Assembly: GCF_902859695.1 (NCBI RefSeq) | Contig: NZ_CADIJL010000013.1 | Span: 62,001 to 126,000, forward strand | DNA length: 64,000 bases | Reading direction: 5' to 3' | From: Achromobacter ruhlandii | GTDB lineage: Bacteria; Pseudomonadota; Gammaproteobacteria; Burkholderiales; Burkholderiaceae_B | Shown here: one piece after another, positions 39,352-48,741 of the stretch | Numbering within the stretch: position 1 is the stretch's first letter | How the letters are laid out: each line of letters begins with the position of its first letter | Program-made: the position numbers and the translations under genes | Notes under the pieces: model-generated | Seen by the model: only the letters and a program-made list of their open reading frames with translations | Told to the model about the DNA's origin: nothing | The model's database searches: none

Positions 39352-42056
39352 ACGGTATCGACACGCCCCCGGGGCCCGCGCCGTCCCGGCCGCGCGCCAC
39401 CGCCCGCCTGCAACTGCACGCGGGCTTCACCCTGGACGATGCCCGCGCCCAGGTCGGCTACTTCGCCGCGCTCGGCGTCAGCCACCTGTATCTGTCGCCG
39501 ATCACGCGCGCCCGCGCCGGGTCGACCCACGGCTACGACGTCATCGACCACGGGCAGGTCAGCCCGGAACTGGGCGGCGAAGCGGCGTTGCGGCGGCTGG
39601 CGCAAGCGGCCCGCGCCCACCGACTGGGCCTGATCGCTGACATCGTGCCCAACCACATGGCGGCCGATGTCTCCAACGCCTGGTGGGCCGACGTGCTGCG
39701 GCGCGGCGAACGCAGCACGCATTCGCGCTGCTTCGACATCGACTGGCGCGCCCCCGACCCCGCCCTGCGCGGCAAGGTATTGCTGCCGGTGCTGCCCGAA
39801 CCCTATGGCGTCTGCCTCGACGCCGGCATGATTGTCCTGACGCATGACCCGCAGCACGGCTACGCCATCGACGTGGGCGGCCAACGCTATCCGGTGGCCG
39901 AGCCGCCGCCGCCCGCGCAAAACCCCGCACACACCTGCGCGGCGCATGCCGCCGACTCGGCCGCCGGCCGGCGGCGCCTGCACCATCTGCTGGAGCGCCA
40001 GCACTACCGCCTGGCCTGGTGGCGCGCCGCGCCCGACCAGATCAACTGGCGCCGCTTCTTCGAGATCCATGAACTGGTCGGCGTGCGGGTCGAGGACGAC
40101 CTGGTGTTCGACGCCGTGCACGACCTGCCGCTGCGCCTGTATCGCGAAGGCCTGCTGGACGGCCTGCGCATCGATCACATCGACGGCCTGGCCAGCCCGG
40201 GCGCCTACCTGAAGCGGCTGCACGGCGCCCTGCTAAGGGCGGCGCCGGAACGCGCCCGTGCCGGCCTGCCGGTCGACCCCTACCTGATCGTGGAAAAGAT
40301 ACTGGCCGACGACGAAAGCCTCGATCCGCGCTGGCAGGCGGACGGCACCACCGGATACGACTTCATGGACCAGGTCGGCGCATTGCTGCATGCGTCGGCG
40401 GCGCGCGACCCGTTGACACGGTTCTGGGAGACCCTGAGCGGCGATCCCCGCCCCGCGGCGGCGCAACTGAGCGCAGCGCGCGAACTCATGCTGGCGCGCC
40501 ACTTCGCCTCGGAACGGCTGGTGCTGGTGCGCGCGCTGACCCGGGTGGCGCGCCTGGACCTGCGCACGCGCGACTGGGCGGCCCCGGCGATCGACCGGGC
40601 GCTGACAGCGTTGCTGGCGGCGTTTCCGGTGTATCGCAGCTATGCCGAAGACGGCGGCCGCGGCGCGGCGGACCGGATTCATTGGCAAACCGCGCTGGCC
40701 GGCGCCCGCGCCGCGCTGGCGGCCGCGCCCGACAGCCCCGACGACCAGTTGCTGGCACTGCTGGACCAATGGCTGGATGGCTCGCCCGGCGAGCCTTGCG
40801 AGGCGGACGCGGCCAACGCCCTGCGCAACGCGCGCGCCCGGGCGCTGCGCCACTTCCAGCAACTGACCCCGCCGCTGGCCGCCAAGGCGCTCGAGGATAC
40901 GCTGTTCTACCGTTACGGCCCGCTGTTGTCGCGCAACGAGGTTGGCGCCAGCCCGGCGCGCTTCAGCCTGGAACCCGCGGCCTTCCTGGCCGCTTGCGCC
41001 GCCCGCGGCCGCAGCCATCCCGACGCGCTGCTGGCCACCGCCACCCATGACCACAAGCGCGGCGAAGACAGCCGCTGCCGCCTCGCCGCGCTGAGCGAAA
41101 TCCCGCAGGACTGGATCGCCGCCGCCAGCGGCTGGATCGAACGCCTGCCGGGCCCCGAGCAGCGGCCATCGCGCGCCGACCGCTATCTGCTGCTGCAAAC
41201 GCTGGTCGGCGCCTGGCCCCTGGAGCTGGCCCCCGACGACATCGACGCCCGCCCGGACGCCGTCGCCGCCTGGATCGAGCGCGTCGCGCAATGGCAACTG
41301 AAGGCCCTGCGCGAAGCCAAGCTGCACACGCGCTGGACCGCCCCCGACCCGCGCTACGAAGACGCCGCCAGCCAGGCGCTCGACGCGCTGCTGACCACGC
41401 CCGACGGCAGGACACTGCTGCGCGAGATCGCCGGCTACGCGCTGCGCCTGGCGCCAGCCGGACTGGTCAACAGCCTGGCCCAGACCCTGCTGCGCAACAC
41501 GCTGCCCGGCGTGCCGGACCTGTACCAAGGCGCCGACCTGTGGGATTTCAGCCTGGTCGATCCCGACAACCGCCGGCCGGTGGACTATGCCCGGCGCGCG
41601 GCGCTGCTGGACGGTGCGCCTGCCGCCGGCGCCATCGACGCCAGCGCGGCCGCCTGGCACAGCGGCGCGGTCAAGCAGGCCCTGATCCAGCGCGCGCTGG
41701 CCGTGCGCGCCCGCCATCCGGCGCTGCTGCGCGAGGGCACGCTGCAACCCGTCGCGGCGCAAGGGCCGCGCGCCGCGCACGTCCTGGCATTCCTGCGGCG
41801 CCACGAGGACCAGGCCCTGCTGGTCGTCGTGCCGCGCCTGTGCGCCACGGCGATCGCCGGCTATGCGCGGGGCGACGCGGCGACCGCGCGCGACCATTGG
41901 GCCGGCACCCGCCTGCTGTTGCCGGACGATGCGGGGGGCGTCTTCCTGGACCCGCTGTCATCGCGCCGGCATCCCTCCGCGACATGGGAACTGGACCAGC
42001 TGCTGCATGATCTGCCCGTGGCGCTGTGCGTGAGCGGGGACCCGCGGACCGGATAA
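39348..42056 (+). CDS. treY: malto-oligosyltrehalose synthase
   Basis: 902 residues, GH13_26. ARLQLHAGFTLDDA at the N-terminus, YLSPITRARAGSTHGYDV, nucleophile Asp276 in GLRIDHIDGL and Glu316 in YLIVEKILADDE, and the C-terminal PGVPDLYQGADLWDFSLVDPDNRRPVD block characteristic of TreY. Converts the reducing end of alpha-glucan to a trehalose unit for TreZ. Last gene of the operon, ATG overlapping malQ; 59 bases separate it from the convergent FAD gene. Confidence 0.96.
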   Translation: MNGIDTPPGPAPSRPRATARLQLHAGFTLDDARAQVGYFAALGVSHLYLSPITRARAGSTHGYDVIDHGQVSPELGGEAALRRLAQAARAHRLGLIADIVPNHMAADVSNAWWADVLRRGERSTHSRCFDIDWRAPDPALRGKVLLPVLPEPYGVCLDAGMIVLTHDPQHGYAIDVGGQRYPVAEPPPPAQNPAHTCAAHAADSAAGRRRLHHLLERQHYRLAWWRAAPDQINWRRFFEIHELVGVRVEDDLVFDAVHDLPLRLYREGLLDGLRIDHIDGLASPGAYLKRLHGALLRAAPERARAGLPVDPYLIVEKILADDESLDPRWQADGTTGYDFMDQVGALLHASAARDPLTRFWETLSGDPRPAAAQLSAARELMLARHFASERLVLVRALTRVARLDLRTRDWAAPAIDRALTALLAAFPVYRSYAEDGGRGAADRIHWQTALAGARAALAAAPDSPDDQLLALLDQWLDGSPGEPCEADAANALRNARARALRHFQQLTPPLAAKALEDTLFYRYGPLLSRNEVGASPARFSLEPAAFLAACAARGRSHPDALLATATHDHKRGEDSRCRLAALSEIPQDWIAAASGWIERLPGPEQRPSRADRYLLLQTLVGAWPLELAPDDIDARPDAVAAWIERVAQWQLKALREAKLHTRWTAPDPRYEDAASQALDALLTTPDGRTLLREIAGYALRLAPAGLVNSLAQTLLRNTLPGVPDLYQGADLWDFSLVDPDNRRPVDYARRAALLDGAPAAGAIDASAAAWHSGAVKQALIQRALAVRARHPALLREGTLQPVAAQGPRAAHVLAFLRRHEDQALLVVVPRLCATAIAGYARGDAATARDHWAGTRLLLPDDAGGVFLDPLSSRRHPSATWELDQLLHDLPVALCVSGDPRTG

Positions 42057-42115
42057 CCGTGCGCCCGCGACGCCTGCCCCTCGCCGCCGCGCCCGGCCAG
42101 GCCATCCCGGTCAGC

Positions 42116-43789
42116 TCAATAATCGTCGCTGGGACCGCGCCGATTGCCGCCGGTGATGTCGTCTCGGCCCAGCAGATGCAGCGCCACCGCCTCGGCCACT
42201 TTCATGCCGTCGATGGCGGCCGACATGATGCCGCCGGCGTAGCCCGCGCCCTCGCCCGCCGGGAACAGCCCGAGGGTGTTCATGCTCTGGAAATCGTCGC
42301 GGCGCGTAATGCGCAGCGGCGACGAGGTGCGCGTCTCGACGCCGGTCAGCACCGCGTCGTGCATGGAAAAGCCCTTGATCTGGCGTTCGAACGCCGGAAG
42401 GGCTTCGCGGATGGCGGCGATGGCGTAGTCCGGCAGGCTTGACGACAGGTCGGTGAGCGTCACGCCCGGCTTGTACGACGGCGTGACGCTGCCCAGGGCG
42501 GTCGACGGCCGGCCCGCCAGGAAGTCGCCCACCAACTGCGCCGGCGCGCTGTAATCGCCGCCCCCCAGTTCGTAGGCGCGCTTTTCCCAATGGCGCTGGA
42601 AGTCGATGCCCGCCAGCGGCGAGTCCTCGATGCCGGGAAAGTCCTTGGGCTCGATGCCGACCACGATGCCGGCATTGGCGTTGCGCTCGTTGCGCGAATA
42701 CTGGCTCATGCCGTTGGTGACCACGCCGCCGGGCTCCGACGCGGCGGCCACCACGGTGCCGCCCGGGCACATGCAGAAGCTGTAGACCGCGCGGCCGTTG
42801 CCGGCATGGTGCACCAGCTTGTAGTCGGCCGCGCCCAGCACCGGATGGCCGGCGCTGGGACCGAAGCGGGCGCGGTCGATCACCGACTGCGGATGCTCGA
42901 TGCGGAACCCCAGCGAGAACGGCTTGGCTTCCATGAACACCCCGCGCTTGTGCAGCATGCGGAAGGTGTCGCGGGCGCTGTGGCCCACCGCCAGCACCAC
43001 GTGGCTGGCGGCAATGAACTCCCCGCCCGCCAGGCGCACGCCGCGCACCCGGCCGTCCTCGATCTCGATATCGTCCACGCGGCTCTCGAAGCGGAACTCG
43101 CCGCCCAGCGCGGCGATCTGCGCGCGCATCTGCTCGATCATCTTGACCAGGCGGAAAGTGCCGATGTGCGGCTTGCTGACATACAGGATCTCGGGCGGCG
43201 CATCGGCGGCGACGAATTCCTGCAGCACCTTGCGGCCGTAGTGCTTGGGGTCCTTGACCTGGGTCGAGAGCTTGCCGTCGGAGAACGTGCCCGCCCCGCC
43301 CTCGCCGAACTGCACGTTCGACTCCGGCTGCAGGATGTTCTTGCGCCACAGCCCCCAGGTGTCCTTGGTGCGCTCGCGCACCACCCGGCCGCGCTCCAGG
43401 ATGATGGGCCGGAACCCCATCTGGGCCAGGATCAGCGCCGCGAACAAGCCGCAGGGGCCGAAGCCGATCACGACGGGGCGACGGCTCTCGGGCAGATCGG
43501 CCGGCGCGTGGCCGACGTACTGGTATTCCATGGGCGGCGTCGGCATCACCGTGCGCAGGCCGGCGACGCGCTTGAGCACGGCGGCCTCGTCGGCCACCTC
43601 GACATCCACGGAATAAGTCAGCGTGATGGCGCTGCGCTTGCGCGCGTCATAGCTGCGGCGGAAGATGGTCAGCGCGAGCAGGGCCTCGGGGGCGATCCCC
43701 AGGCGGCTACAGGCCGCGGCGCGCAGGGTGTTTTCGATGTCGTCCTGGGAGGTCGACAGGGGCAGGATGATTTCGGTCAGGCGCAACAT
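42116..43789 (-). CDS. FAD-dependent dehydrogenase, COG2509 family
   Basis: 557 residues. An N-terminal domain of about 100 residues (LRLTEIILPLSTSQDDI...) precedes a FAD-binding fold with VVIGFGPCGLFAALILAQMG at about residues 107-126, then GEGGAGTFSDGKL, and a C-terminal GLFPAGEGAGYAGGIMSAAIDG that closes the FAD site. Widely conserved, biochemical role undefined. No strong ribosome site before the ATG, but MLRLTEIILP is the usual family start. Separated from treY by 59 bases tail to tail and from the TonB receptor by 90 bases. Confidence 0.88.
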   Translation of the reverse strand: MLRLTEIILPLSTSQDDIENTLRAAACSRLGIAPEALLALTIFRRSYDARKRSAITLTYSVDVEVADEAAVLKRVAGLRTVMPTPPMEYQYVGHAPADLPESRRPVVIGFGPCGLFAALILAQMGFRPIILERGRVVRERTKDTWGLWRKNILQPESNVQFGEGGAGTFSDGKLSTQVKDPKHYGRKVLQEFVAADAPPEILYVSKPHIGTFRLVKMIEQMRAQIAALGGEFRFESRVDDIEIEDGRVRGVRLAGGEFIAASHVVLAVGHSARDTFRMLHKRGVFMEAKPFSLGFRIEHPQSVIDRARFGPSAGHPVLGAADYKLVHHAGNGRAVYSFCMCPGGTVVAAASEPGGVVTNGMSQYSRNERNANAGIVVGIEPKDFPGIEDSPLAGIDFQRHWEKRAYELGGGDYSAPAQLVGDFLAGRPSTALGSVTPSYKPGVTLTDLSSSLPDYAIAAIREALPAFERQIKGFSMHDAVLTGVETRTSSPLRITRRDDFQSMNTLGLFPAGEGAGYAGGIMSAAIDGMKVAEAVALHLLGRDDITGGNRRGPSDDY

Positions 43790-43814
43790 GAGGCAGGGGA
43801 ACCGTGTCAGGGTT

Positions 43815-43858
43815 CAAGGGCTCGTAAAACGCGTATTAAAACACGCCGACGGCCCTTG
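43815..43858. repeat. inverted repeat after the TonB receptor gene
   Basis: Arms CAAGGGC (43815-43821) and GCCCTTG (43852-43858) with a 30-base AT-richer centre. It lies between the receptor stop and the FAD gene start and may be a weak terminator or operator; there is no clean T-run. Confidence 0.3.
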
Positions 43859-43879
43859 CCCCTTGCCCCTTCCCGGTCG

Positions 43880-46312
43880 CTACCAGCGGTGCTGGTACGT
43901 CAGCGTCAGCACCGTGCCCGGGGCCGGCAGGCGGCTGGTATTGGTGCTGGTGCGCATCAACTGGCTATAGAGCGGGTAATAGTCGCGGTTGAACAGGTTC
44001 TCGATCCCAACGATCAGCGTGTCCTTCGGCGTGACCTGGTAGCGGCTCATCAGGTCCACCGTGAAGTAGCTGCCCACGTCGCGGCGGCCGAAACTCTCGA
44101 CGCCATCCAGCCGGTAGTCCTTGGCCCCGAAGTAATTGGCCTGGATGCGGTTGCTCCAGCGCTCGTTGGGCCGGTACTGCAGGTACGCGGTGAGCTTGAG
44201 CGGCGGGATGCGGTAGCCGGTCATGTCGCGCCACTGGCCGTTGTCGGGCCGCTCGCGTCCCTTCATCCACGTGAACGTGCCGCCCGTGCCCCATTTCTCG
44301 TCGTCGGTCAGGTAGTCCACCGTCGCCTCGATGCCGTGGATGCGCTCCTCGGTGCGGGTCAGGATCAGGCCGTTGTTGAAGCTCTGCACATCGCCCAGCT
44401 TGGAGGTGGTGTAGAACAGCGCCAGCGACGCCGTGGTGTTGCCCACCCCGCCGCGCCAGCCCAGCTCGTAGTTGTTGGTCTTGACCGGCTGCAGGTCCGA
44501 CGAGCCGATGTCGAAGCCCGGCCGCGCGTTGCGCATCTGCACGCCGATGTCCGGCAACTGGAAGCCCTGGCTGAAGTTGGCGTACAGCTCCTGGCCGCGG
44601 ATCGGCGCGTAGGACAGGCCGGCGTTGAACAGGAAGGCGTCGTAGCTGACCGAGCCGCCCCGCACCGAGGCTGGCGACGCCACGCGCGATTGCGACAGCG
44701 GCACGAAGTCGCCGAAGCGGGCGGTGGCGTACTCGTAGCGCGCCCCGCCCTGCACCGACCATTGCTCGTTGAAGCGGTGCTCCAGCTGGCCGAAGATGCC
44801 GGTGCTGCGCGAGGTCAGCTCGGGCATGTAGGTCAGGCGGCCGGTCTTGCGGAACACCCGGCCGCCGCTGGCGTCGTAGGCCGCCGCGTCGAACACGTCG
44901 ATCGGCATGTCGCTGCGTTCCTGGTTGAAGTCCATGCCCCACAGCAGTTTCGACTGCTCGCCCAGCGGCGTGTCGATCGTCAGCCGGCTGCCGAACACCT
45001 TGCTGTTCTGCATGACCTGGTCGACGTTGCCGCCGCGCGTGACCACGGCGCGCGCGTCGAACGGCGTGAAGCGCGTGTAGTAGTCGCGGTAGTACATCTG
45101 CGCCGTGACCTTGCTGCCCAGCAGGTCCAGGTGTTGGTATTCGAGGTTCACCAGCGTGTTGCGGATCTGGTTCTGGTCGGCCAGGTCCAGGCCGCCGAGC
45201 GGCAGCGCGCGCGCCGTGCCCGGCGGCAGGCGGCCGACCGAGGGATCCGAGGTGTAATCGGAATGCTGGTCGGCGTTGTAGTAGCTGGCCGACAGCTGCA
45301 GGCGCTGCTTGTCGTCCAGCCGCAGGCCCAGCTTGCCGCCCAGGCTGTAGATGTTGGAGTCGAACAGATCGCCCTGGCTGGGTTCGGGCGCGATGCGGCG
45401 GCCGCGCGCGTCGTAGGAGGCGCCGTTGTGGCGCGCGCCCAGGTCCAGCGCGTAGTCCAGCATGCCCTGGCTGCCGGCGAAATGCTGCTGCAGTTGGCCG
45501 CCCAGCCCGTCCGAATTCAGCCGGCTCAGCGGGCTGACGGCGGTCACGGTGGTTTCGGCCACCGGTTCGCCGCCGGCGGGCCGGGTGGTGATCGAGACGA
45601 TGCCGCCGGTGGCCCCGGCGCCGTAGATCGAGCTGCTGCCGCGCAGCACTTCGACGCGCTCGATGGTGGCCGGGTCGATGTTGGCCAGATTGCGCGACGA
45701 ATCGCGGTTGGTGTTCAGCGGAATGCCGTCCACCAGCACCAGCACGCCGCGTCCGCGCAGCGTCTGGCCATAGTCGGTCATGGTGCGGCTGGAATCGGCC
45801 ATCCCCGGCACGGTCTTGGCCAGCACGCTGGCCAGGCTGTCCGAGCCGGTGCGCAGTTCCTGCAAGGCGTCGCGCTCCAGCACGATGGTCTGCTGCACGG
45901 GGCTGACCAGGTTGCTGGCCGTGCGCGAGGCGCTGACCTCGATCGGCGCCATCACGGTGGCGCCGCCGCTGGCCGCCTCGGGTTCGATGAGGGTGGCCGA
46001 GCCTTCCTGCCGCAGCCGCAATGGTTTGCCCTGCAGCAGCGCGGCCAGCGCCTGTTGCGGCGTCATGGACCCGGACAGCGCCGGCGCCTGCATGCCGGCC
46101 ACGGTCTGGGGCGCATAGAAAATCTGCAGGCCGTGCGTTTCGGCCAGCCGCTTGAGCGCCTGGTCGAGCGATTGCGCCGGCATGTCGATGGCGACGGGCG
46201 CCGTCGCCTGCGCGTCGGCCATCCCCGGACCGAACGCCAGCACTGCCGCCATCGCGGCCATCGTCAGGCGCGCGGCCACCGGCGCGCCTTGTCCCATTTT
46301 CTTGTGAACCAC
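43880..46312 (-). CDS. TonB-dependent siderophore receptor with STN signalling domain (FecA-type)
   Basis: 810 residues from a GTG start. GTG at 46312 follows AGGAG by eight bases and gives a normal signal peptide (HKKMGQGAPVAARLTMAAMAAVLAFGPGMADA); the ATG-initiated longer frame to 46384 has neither. Then an STN domain (VAIDMPAQSLDQALKRLAE, about 42-115), which talks to FecR, a plug (TIERVEVLRGSSSIYGAGATGGIVSI) and a 22-strand barrel ending in LTYQHRW with terminal aromatic residue. Imports a ferric siderophore across the outer membrane. The upstream 111 bases contain GGTTTTTTTGCC followed by GCGTCTTC, a possible FecI-type promoter. Confidence 0.93.
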   Translation of the reverse strand: MVHKKMGQGAPVAARLTMAAMAAVLAFGPGMADAQATAPVAIDMPAQSLDQALKRLAETHGLQIFYAPQTVAGMQAPALSGSMTPQQALAALLQGKPLRLRQEGSATLIEPEAASGGATVMAPIEVSASRTASNLVSPVQQTIVLERDALQELRTGSDSLASVLAKTVPGMADSSRTMTDYGQTLRGRGVLVLVDGIPLNTNRDSSRNLANIDPATIERVEVLRGSSSIYGAGATGGIVSITTRPAGGEPVAETTVTAVSPLSRLNSDGLGGQLQQHFAGSQGMLDYALDLGARHNGASYDARGRRIAPEPSQGDLFDSNIYSLGGKLGLRLDDKQRLQLSASYYNADQHSDYTSDPSVGRLPPGTARALPLGGLDLADQNQIRNTLVNLEYQHLDLLGSKVTAQMYYRDYYTRFTPFDARAVVTRGGNVDQVMQNSKVFGSRLTIDTPLGEQSKLLWGMDFNQERSDMPIDVFDAAAYDASGGRVFRKTGRLTYMPELTSRSTGIFGQLEHRFNEQWSVQGGARYEYATARFGDFVPLSQSRVASPASVRGGSVSYDAFLFNAGLSYAPIRGQELYANFSQGFQLPDIGVQMRNARPGFDIGSSDLQPVKTNNYELGWRGGVGNTTASLALFYTTSKLGDVQSFNNGLILTRTEERIHGIEATVDYLTDDEKWGTGGTFTWMKGRERPDNGQWRDMTGYRIPPLKLTAYLQYRPNERWSNRIQANYFGAKDYRLDGVESFGRRDVGSYFTVDLMSRYQVTPKDTLIVGIENLFNRDYYPLYSQLMRTSTNTSRLPAPGTVLTLTYQHRW

Positions 46313-46423
46313 AGCTTCTGCTCCTGATCCGTCATCGATGGGCCCCATGCCCCACGGAATCAAGAAGAAGACGCAATACGGCAAAAAAACCTGAATGCCC
46401 GGCCGAACTATTTTGTAACAGCA

Positions 46424-47404
46424 TCAACGCGCCGAAATCTCGCTGCGGCCGTCGGCCAGCTGGCGCACCTGCACCGGCAGGATGTGCGGCAAAGCCGTCA
46501 GGAAGGCGTCCGTGTCGCGGGTCTGGAACACGCTGGTCACGGTGAGATGCGCCACCCCGGCTCCCAGCACGATCGGGTGCTGCCGGTACCGCGATACTTC
46601 CCGCGCCGCCGTGGCCAGGTCGGTATTGCTGAAGCGGATCTGGCCGCCGCGCCAGGCCAGCGTCGCCGCCACGTCGGCGGGCTCGACCCCTCCGGCCTGC
46701 CCGGCCGCGCCGATGCGCACGCCCTGCCCGGCCGCGACCGGCAAGGCCGCCGCGTCGTGCGCGCCGGCCACCTTGACCGAACCCGACTCCACCAGCACCC
46801 GCACTTGGTCCGCGTCGCGGCGCACGTCGAAGCGCGTGCCGGTCACGGTGGCGGTGCCCAAGCCGGCATCCACCACGAACGGGCGGGCGGCGTTCTTCTC
46901 GACCGAGAACAGCGCCTCGCCCGCCACCAGCAGCACGCGCCGCTCGACATCGTCAAAGCGCACGCGGATATGGCTGTTGCTATTCAATTCGGCGCGGGAA
47001 CCATCGGGCAGCGCCACGCTGCGCAGTTCGCCAACCTGTGTCTGGTATTCGGTCCAGCCCGCGCCGCGCGGCCACAGCGCCCAGCCGCCGACGGCGAGGA
47101 TCGCGGCGCCCAGGCTCAAGGCCAGCGCGGCTCGCCGTCCGGAATGGGACGCGCGGCCCGGCGCTTCGGCCAGGGCGCGCAGGCGCTCGGGCGCGACGGC
47201 GTCCGCGGCCTGCCAGATCGATTCCAGCAGGCGGTACTCATAGGCGTGGCGCGGATCGGCCGCCAGCCAGTCGGCGCGCGCCTGTTCCTGCGCGGCGTCC
47301 CACTCGCCGGAATGGGCGCGCGCGAACCAGCGCGCCGCCTCGGCGCGAATGGCGCCGGCCTCGCCGCCGGCCTGCCCGGGCGATGCGGCGTCAGTGGGGC
47401 GCAT
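46424..47404 (-). CDS. FecR-type anti-sigma regulator
   Basis: 326 residues. N-terminal DUF4880-like region (EAARWFARAHSGEWD...ADPRHAYEY), one transmembrane helix (about 96-113, LALSLGAAILAVGGWALW), then the FecR domain (YQTQVGELRSVALPDGSRAELNSNS) and a C-terminal STN-contact region. Conveys the ligand-bound receptor signal across the inner membrane to the sigma factor. ATG overlaps the sigma-factor gene by 14 bases. Confidence 0.93.
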   Translation of the reverse strand: MRPTDAASPGQAGGEAGAIRAEAARWFARAHSGEWDAAQEQARADWLAADPRHAYEYRLLESIWQAADAVAPERLRALAEAPGRASHSGRRAALALSLGAAILAVGGWALWPRGAGWTEYQTQVGELRSVALPDGSRAELNSNSHIRVRFDDVERRVLLVAGEALFSVEKNAARPFVVDAGLGTATVTGTRFDVRRDADQVRVLVESGSVKVAGAHDAAALPVAAGQGVRIGAAGQAGGVEPADVAATLAWRGGQIRFSNTDLATAAREVSRYRQHPIVLGAGVAHLTVTSVFQTRDTDAFLTALPHILPVQVRQLADGRSEISAR

Positions 47405-47894
47405 ACGCCCCCAGCCGCTCGCGCAGATGCAGCGCGGTACGGATCATGTATTTCTCGACCATGTTCTTGCTCAATCCCATGCGTTCGGCGATCTCGGCCT
47501 GCGTCAGGCCTTCCAGCCGCTGCCAGACGAACACCTGGCGGCACTTGAGCGGCAGTTCCGCCAGCGCCGCTTCCAGCGCCTGGCCCAGCTGGCCGGTGCG
47601 CGCCTGGGCCATCGGGTCGCCCAAGGGGCTGGCGTGGTCGGCAATGGTATCAAGCGGCACCCATTCCTGCCCGCCGTCGCGGCGGAACTGATCGACGGCC
47701 GCGTTGCGCGCGGCCTGGTGCAGATAGGCGCGCGGCTGCGCCACCTGCGCCGGGTCGGTTTCCAGGCACTTCACCAGCGCGTCGTGGGCCAGGTCGCGCG
47801 CGGCGTCGCGGCAGCCCAGCTTGCGGGTCCAGACCGCGAGCAGCTCTTCGTAATAGGCCAGGAAGCCGGAGGGACGGGACGGACGCAAGGACAT
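47391..47894 (-). CDS. FecI-type ECF sigma factor
   Basis: 167 residues. Region 2 (FLAYYEELLAVWTRKLGCRDAARDLAHDA with LHQAARNAAVDQFRR) and region 4 (LPLKCRQVFVWQRLEGLTQAEIAERMGLSKNMVEKYMI, helix-turn-helix). It should direct RNA polymerase to the receptor promoter. A Fur box lies 27-45 bases upstream of the ATG, so the whole unit should be iron-repressed. A frame open to 48119 runs into the ABC gene and is not used. Confidence 0.92.
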   Translation of the reverse strand: MSLRPSRPSGFLAYYEELLAVWTRKLGCRDAARDLAHDALVKCLETDPAQVAQPRAYLHQAARNAAVDQFRRDGGQEWVPLDTIADHASPLGDPMAQARTGQLGQALEAALAELPLKCRQVFVWQRLEGLTQAEIAERMGLSKNMVEKYMIRTALHLRERLGAYAPH

Positions 47895-47920
47895 GACGCA
47901 CAATCGACAGAGGCATGCAT

Positions 47921-47939
47921 GATAATGGTTTCCATTTTC
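47921..47939. promoter_or_regulatory. Fur box upstream of fecI-type gene
   Basis: GATAATGGTTTCCATTTTC matches 14 of 19 positions of the Fur consensus GATAATGATAATCATTATC, with both outer arms nearly intact. It is in an AT-rich patch between aapP and the sigma-factor start. Confidence 0.7.
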
Positions 47940-47985
47940 ATAAACAAACCCGGGCGTGATGGCTGCGTCCGCCGCCCTGCCCGCC

Positions 47986-48741
47986 TCAATGCAGGATGCG
48001 CTCCAGGAAGGCGCGCGTGCGTTCATGCCGGGGGTTGTCGAAGAAATCGCCCGGCTCGCCAATCTCGATGATGCGGCCGCCGTCCATGAACACCACCCGG
48101 TCGGCGACGTTGCGGGCAAAGCCCATCTCGTGGGTCACGCACAGCATGGTCATGCCGTCCTCGGCCAGCGAGGTCATGGTGTCCAGCACTTCCTTGACCA
48201 TCTCCGGATCGAGCGCCGAGGTCGGCTCGTCGAACAGCATGATGCGCGGCTGCATGCAAAGCGAGCGGGCGATGGCCACGCGCTGCTGCTGCCCGCCCGA
48301 CAACTGGCCCGGGTACTTGCCGGCCTGGTCGGGAATGCGCACCCGCTCCAGGTAGCGCATGGCCACATCCACCGCCTGCGCGCGCGGCATGCGCCGCACC
48401 TGCGTCGGCGCCAGGATGCAGTTCTCCAGTACGGTCAGGTGCGGGAACAGGTTGAAGTGCTGGAACACCATGCCGGCGTCGGTGCGCACGCCGTCCACGG
48501 CGCGCAGGTCGTCGCTCAGCTCAACCCCGTTGACCACGATGGAGCCCTGCTGGTGGCGTTCGAGCCGGTTGATGCAGCGGATCATGGTGGATTTGCCGGA
48601 ACCGGACGGCCCGCAGATCACCAGGCGCTCGCCGGCCCGGACCTGCAGGTTGATGTCCTGCAGCACATGGAATTCGCCATACCACTTGTGCATGCCGGCG
48701 ATGGCGATGGCGGGCGGCGTAGCGGCGGAAGGCGTGGTCAT
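47986..48741 (-). CDS. aapP: amino-acid ABC transporter ATP-binding protein
   Basis: 251 residues. Walker [10 protein letters not shown] (about 44-52), Q-loop [16 protein letters not shown], signature LSGGQQQR and Walker [16 protein letters not shown], then H-loop VTHEMGFAR. Polar-amino-acid transporter type. ATG overlaps the stop of aapM (ATGA). Confidence 0.95.
   Translation of the reverse strand: MTTPSAATPPAIAIAGMHKWYGEFHVLQDINLQVRAGERLVICGPSGSGKSTMIRCINRLERHQQGSIVVNGVELSDDLRAVDGVRTDAGMVFQHFNLFPHLTVLENCILAPTQVRRMPRAQAVDVAMRYLERVRIPDQAGKYPGQLSGGQQQRVAIARSLCMQPRIMLFDEPTSALDPEMVKEVLDTMTSLAEDGMTMLCVTHEMGFARNVADRVVFMDGGRIIEIGEPGDFFDNPRHERTRAFLERILH

Noticed and set aside
46313-46384. ATG-initiated extension of the TonB receptor
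   Set aside because: It puts about 24 non-signal residues before a proper signal peptide that already has a GTG with a strong ribosome site.
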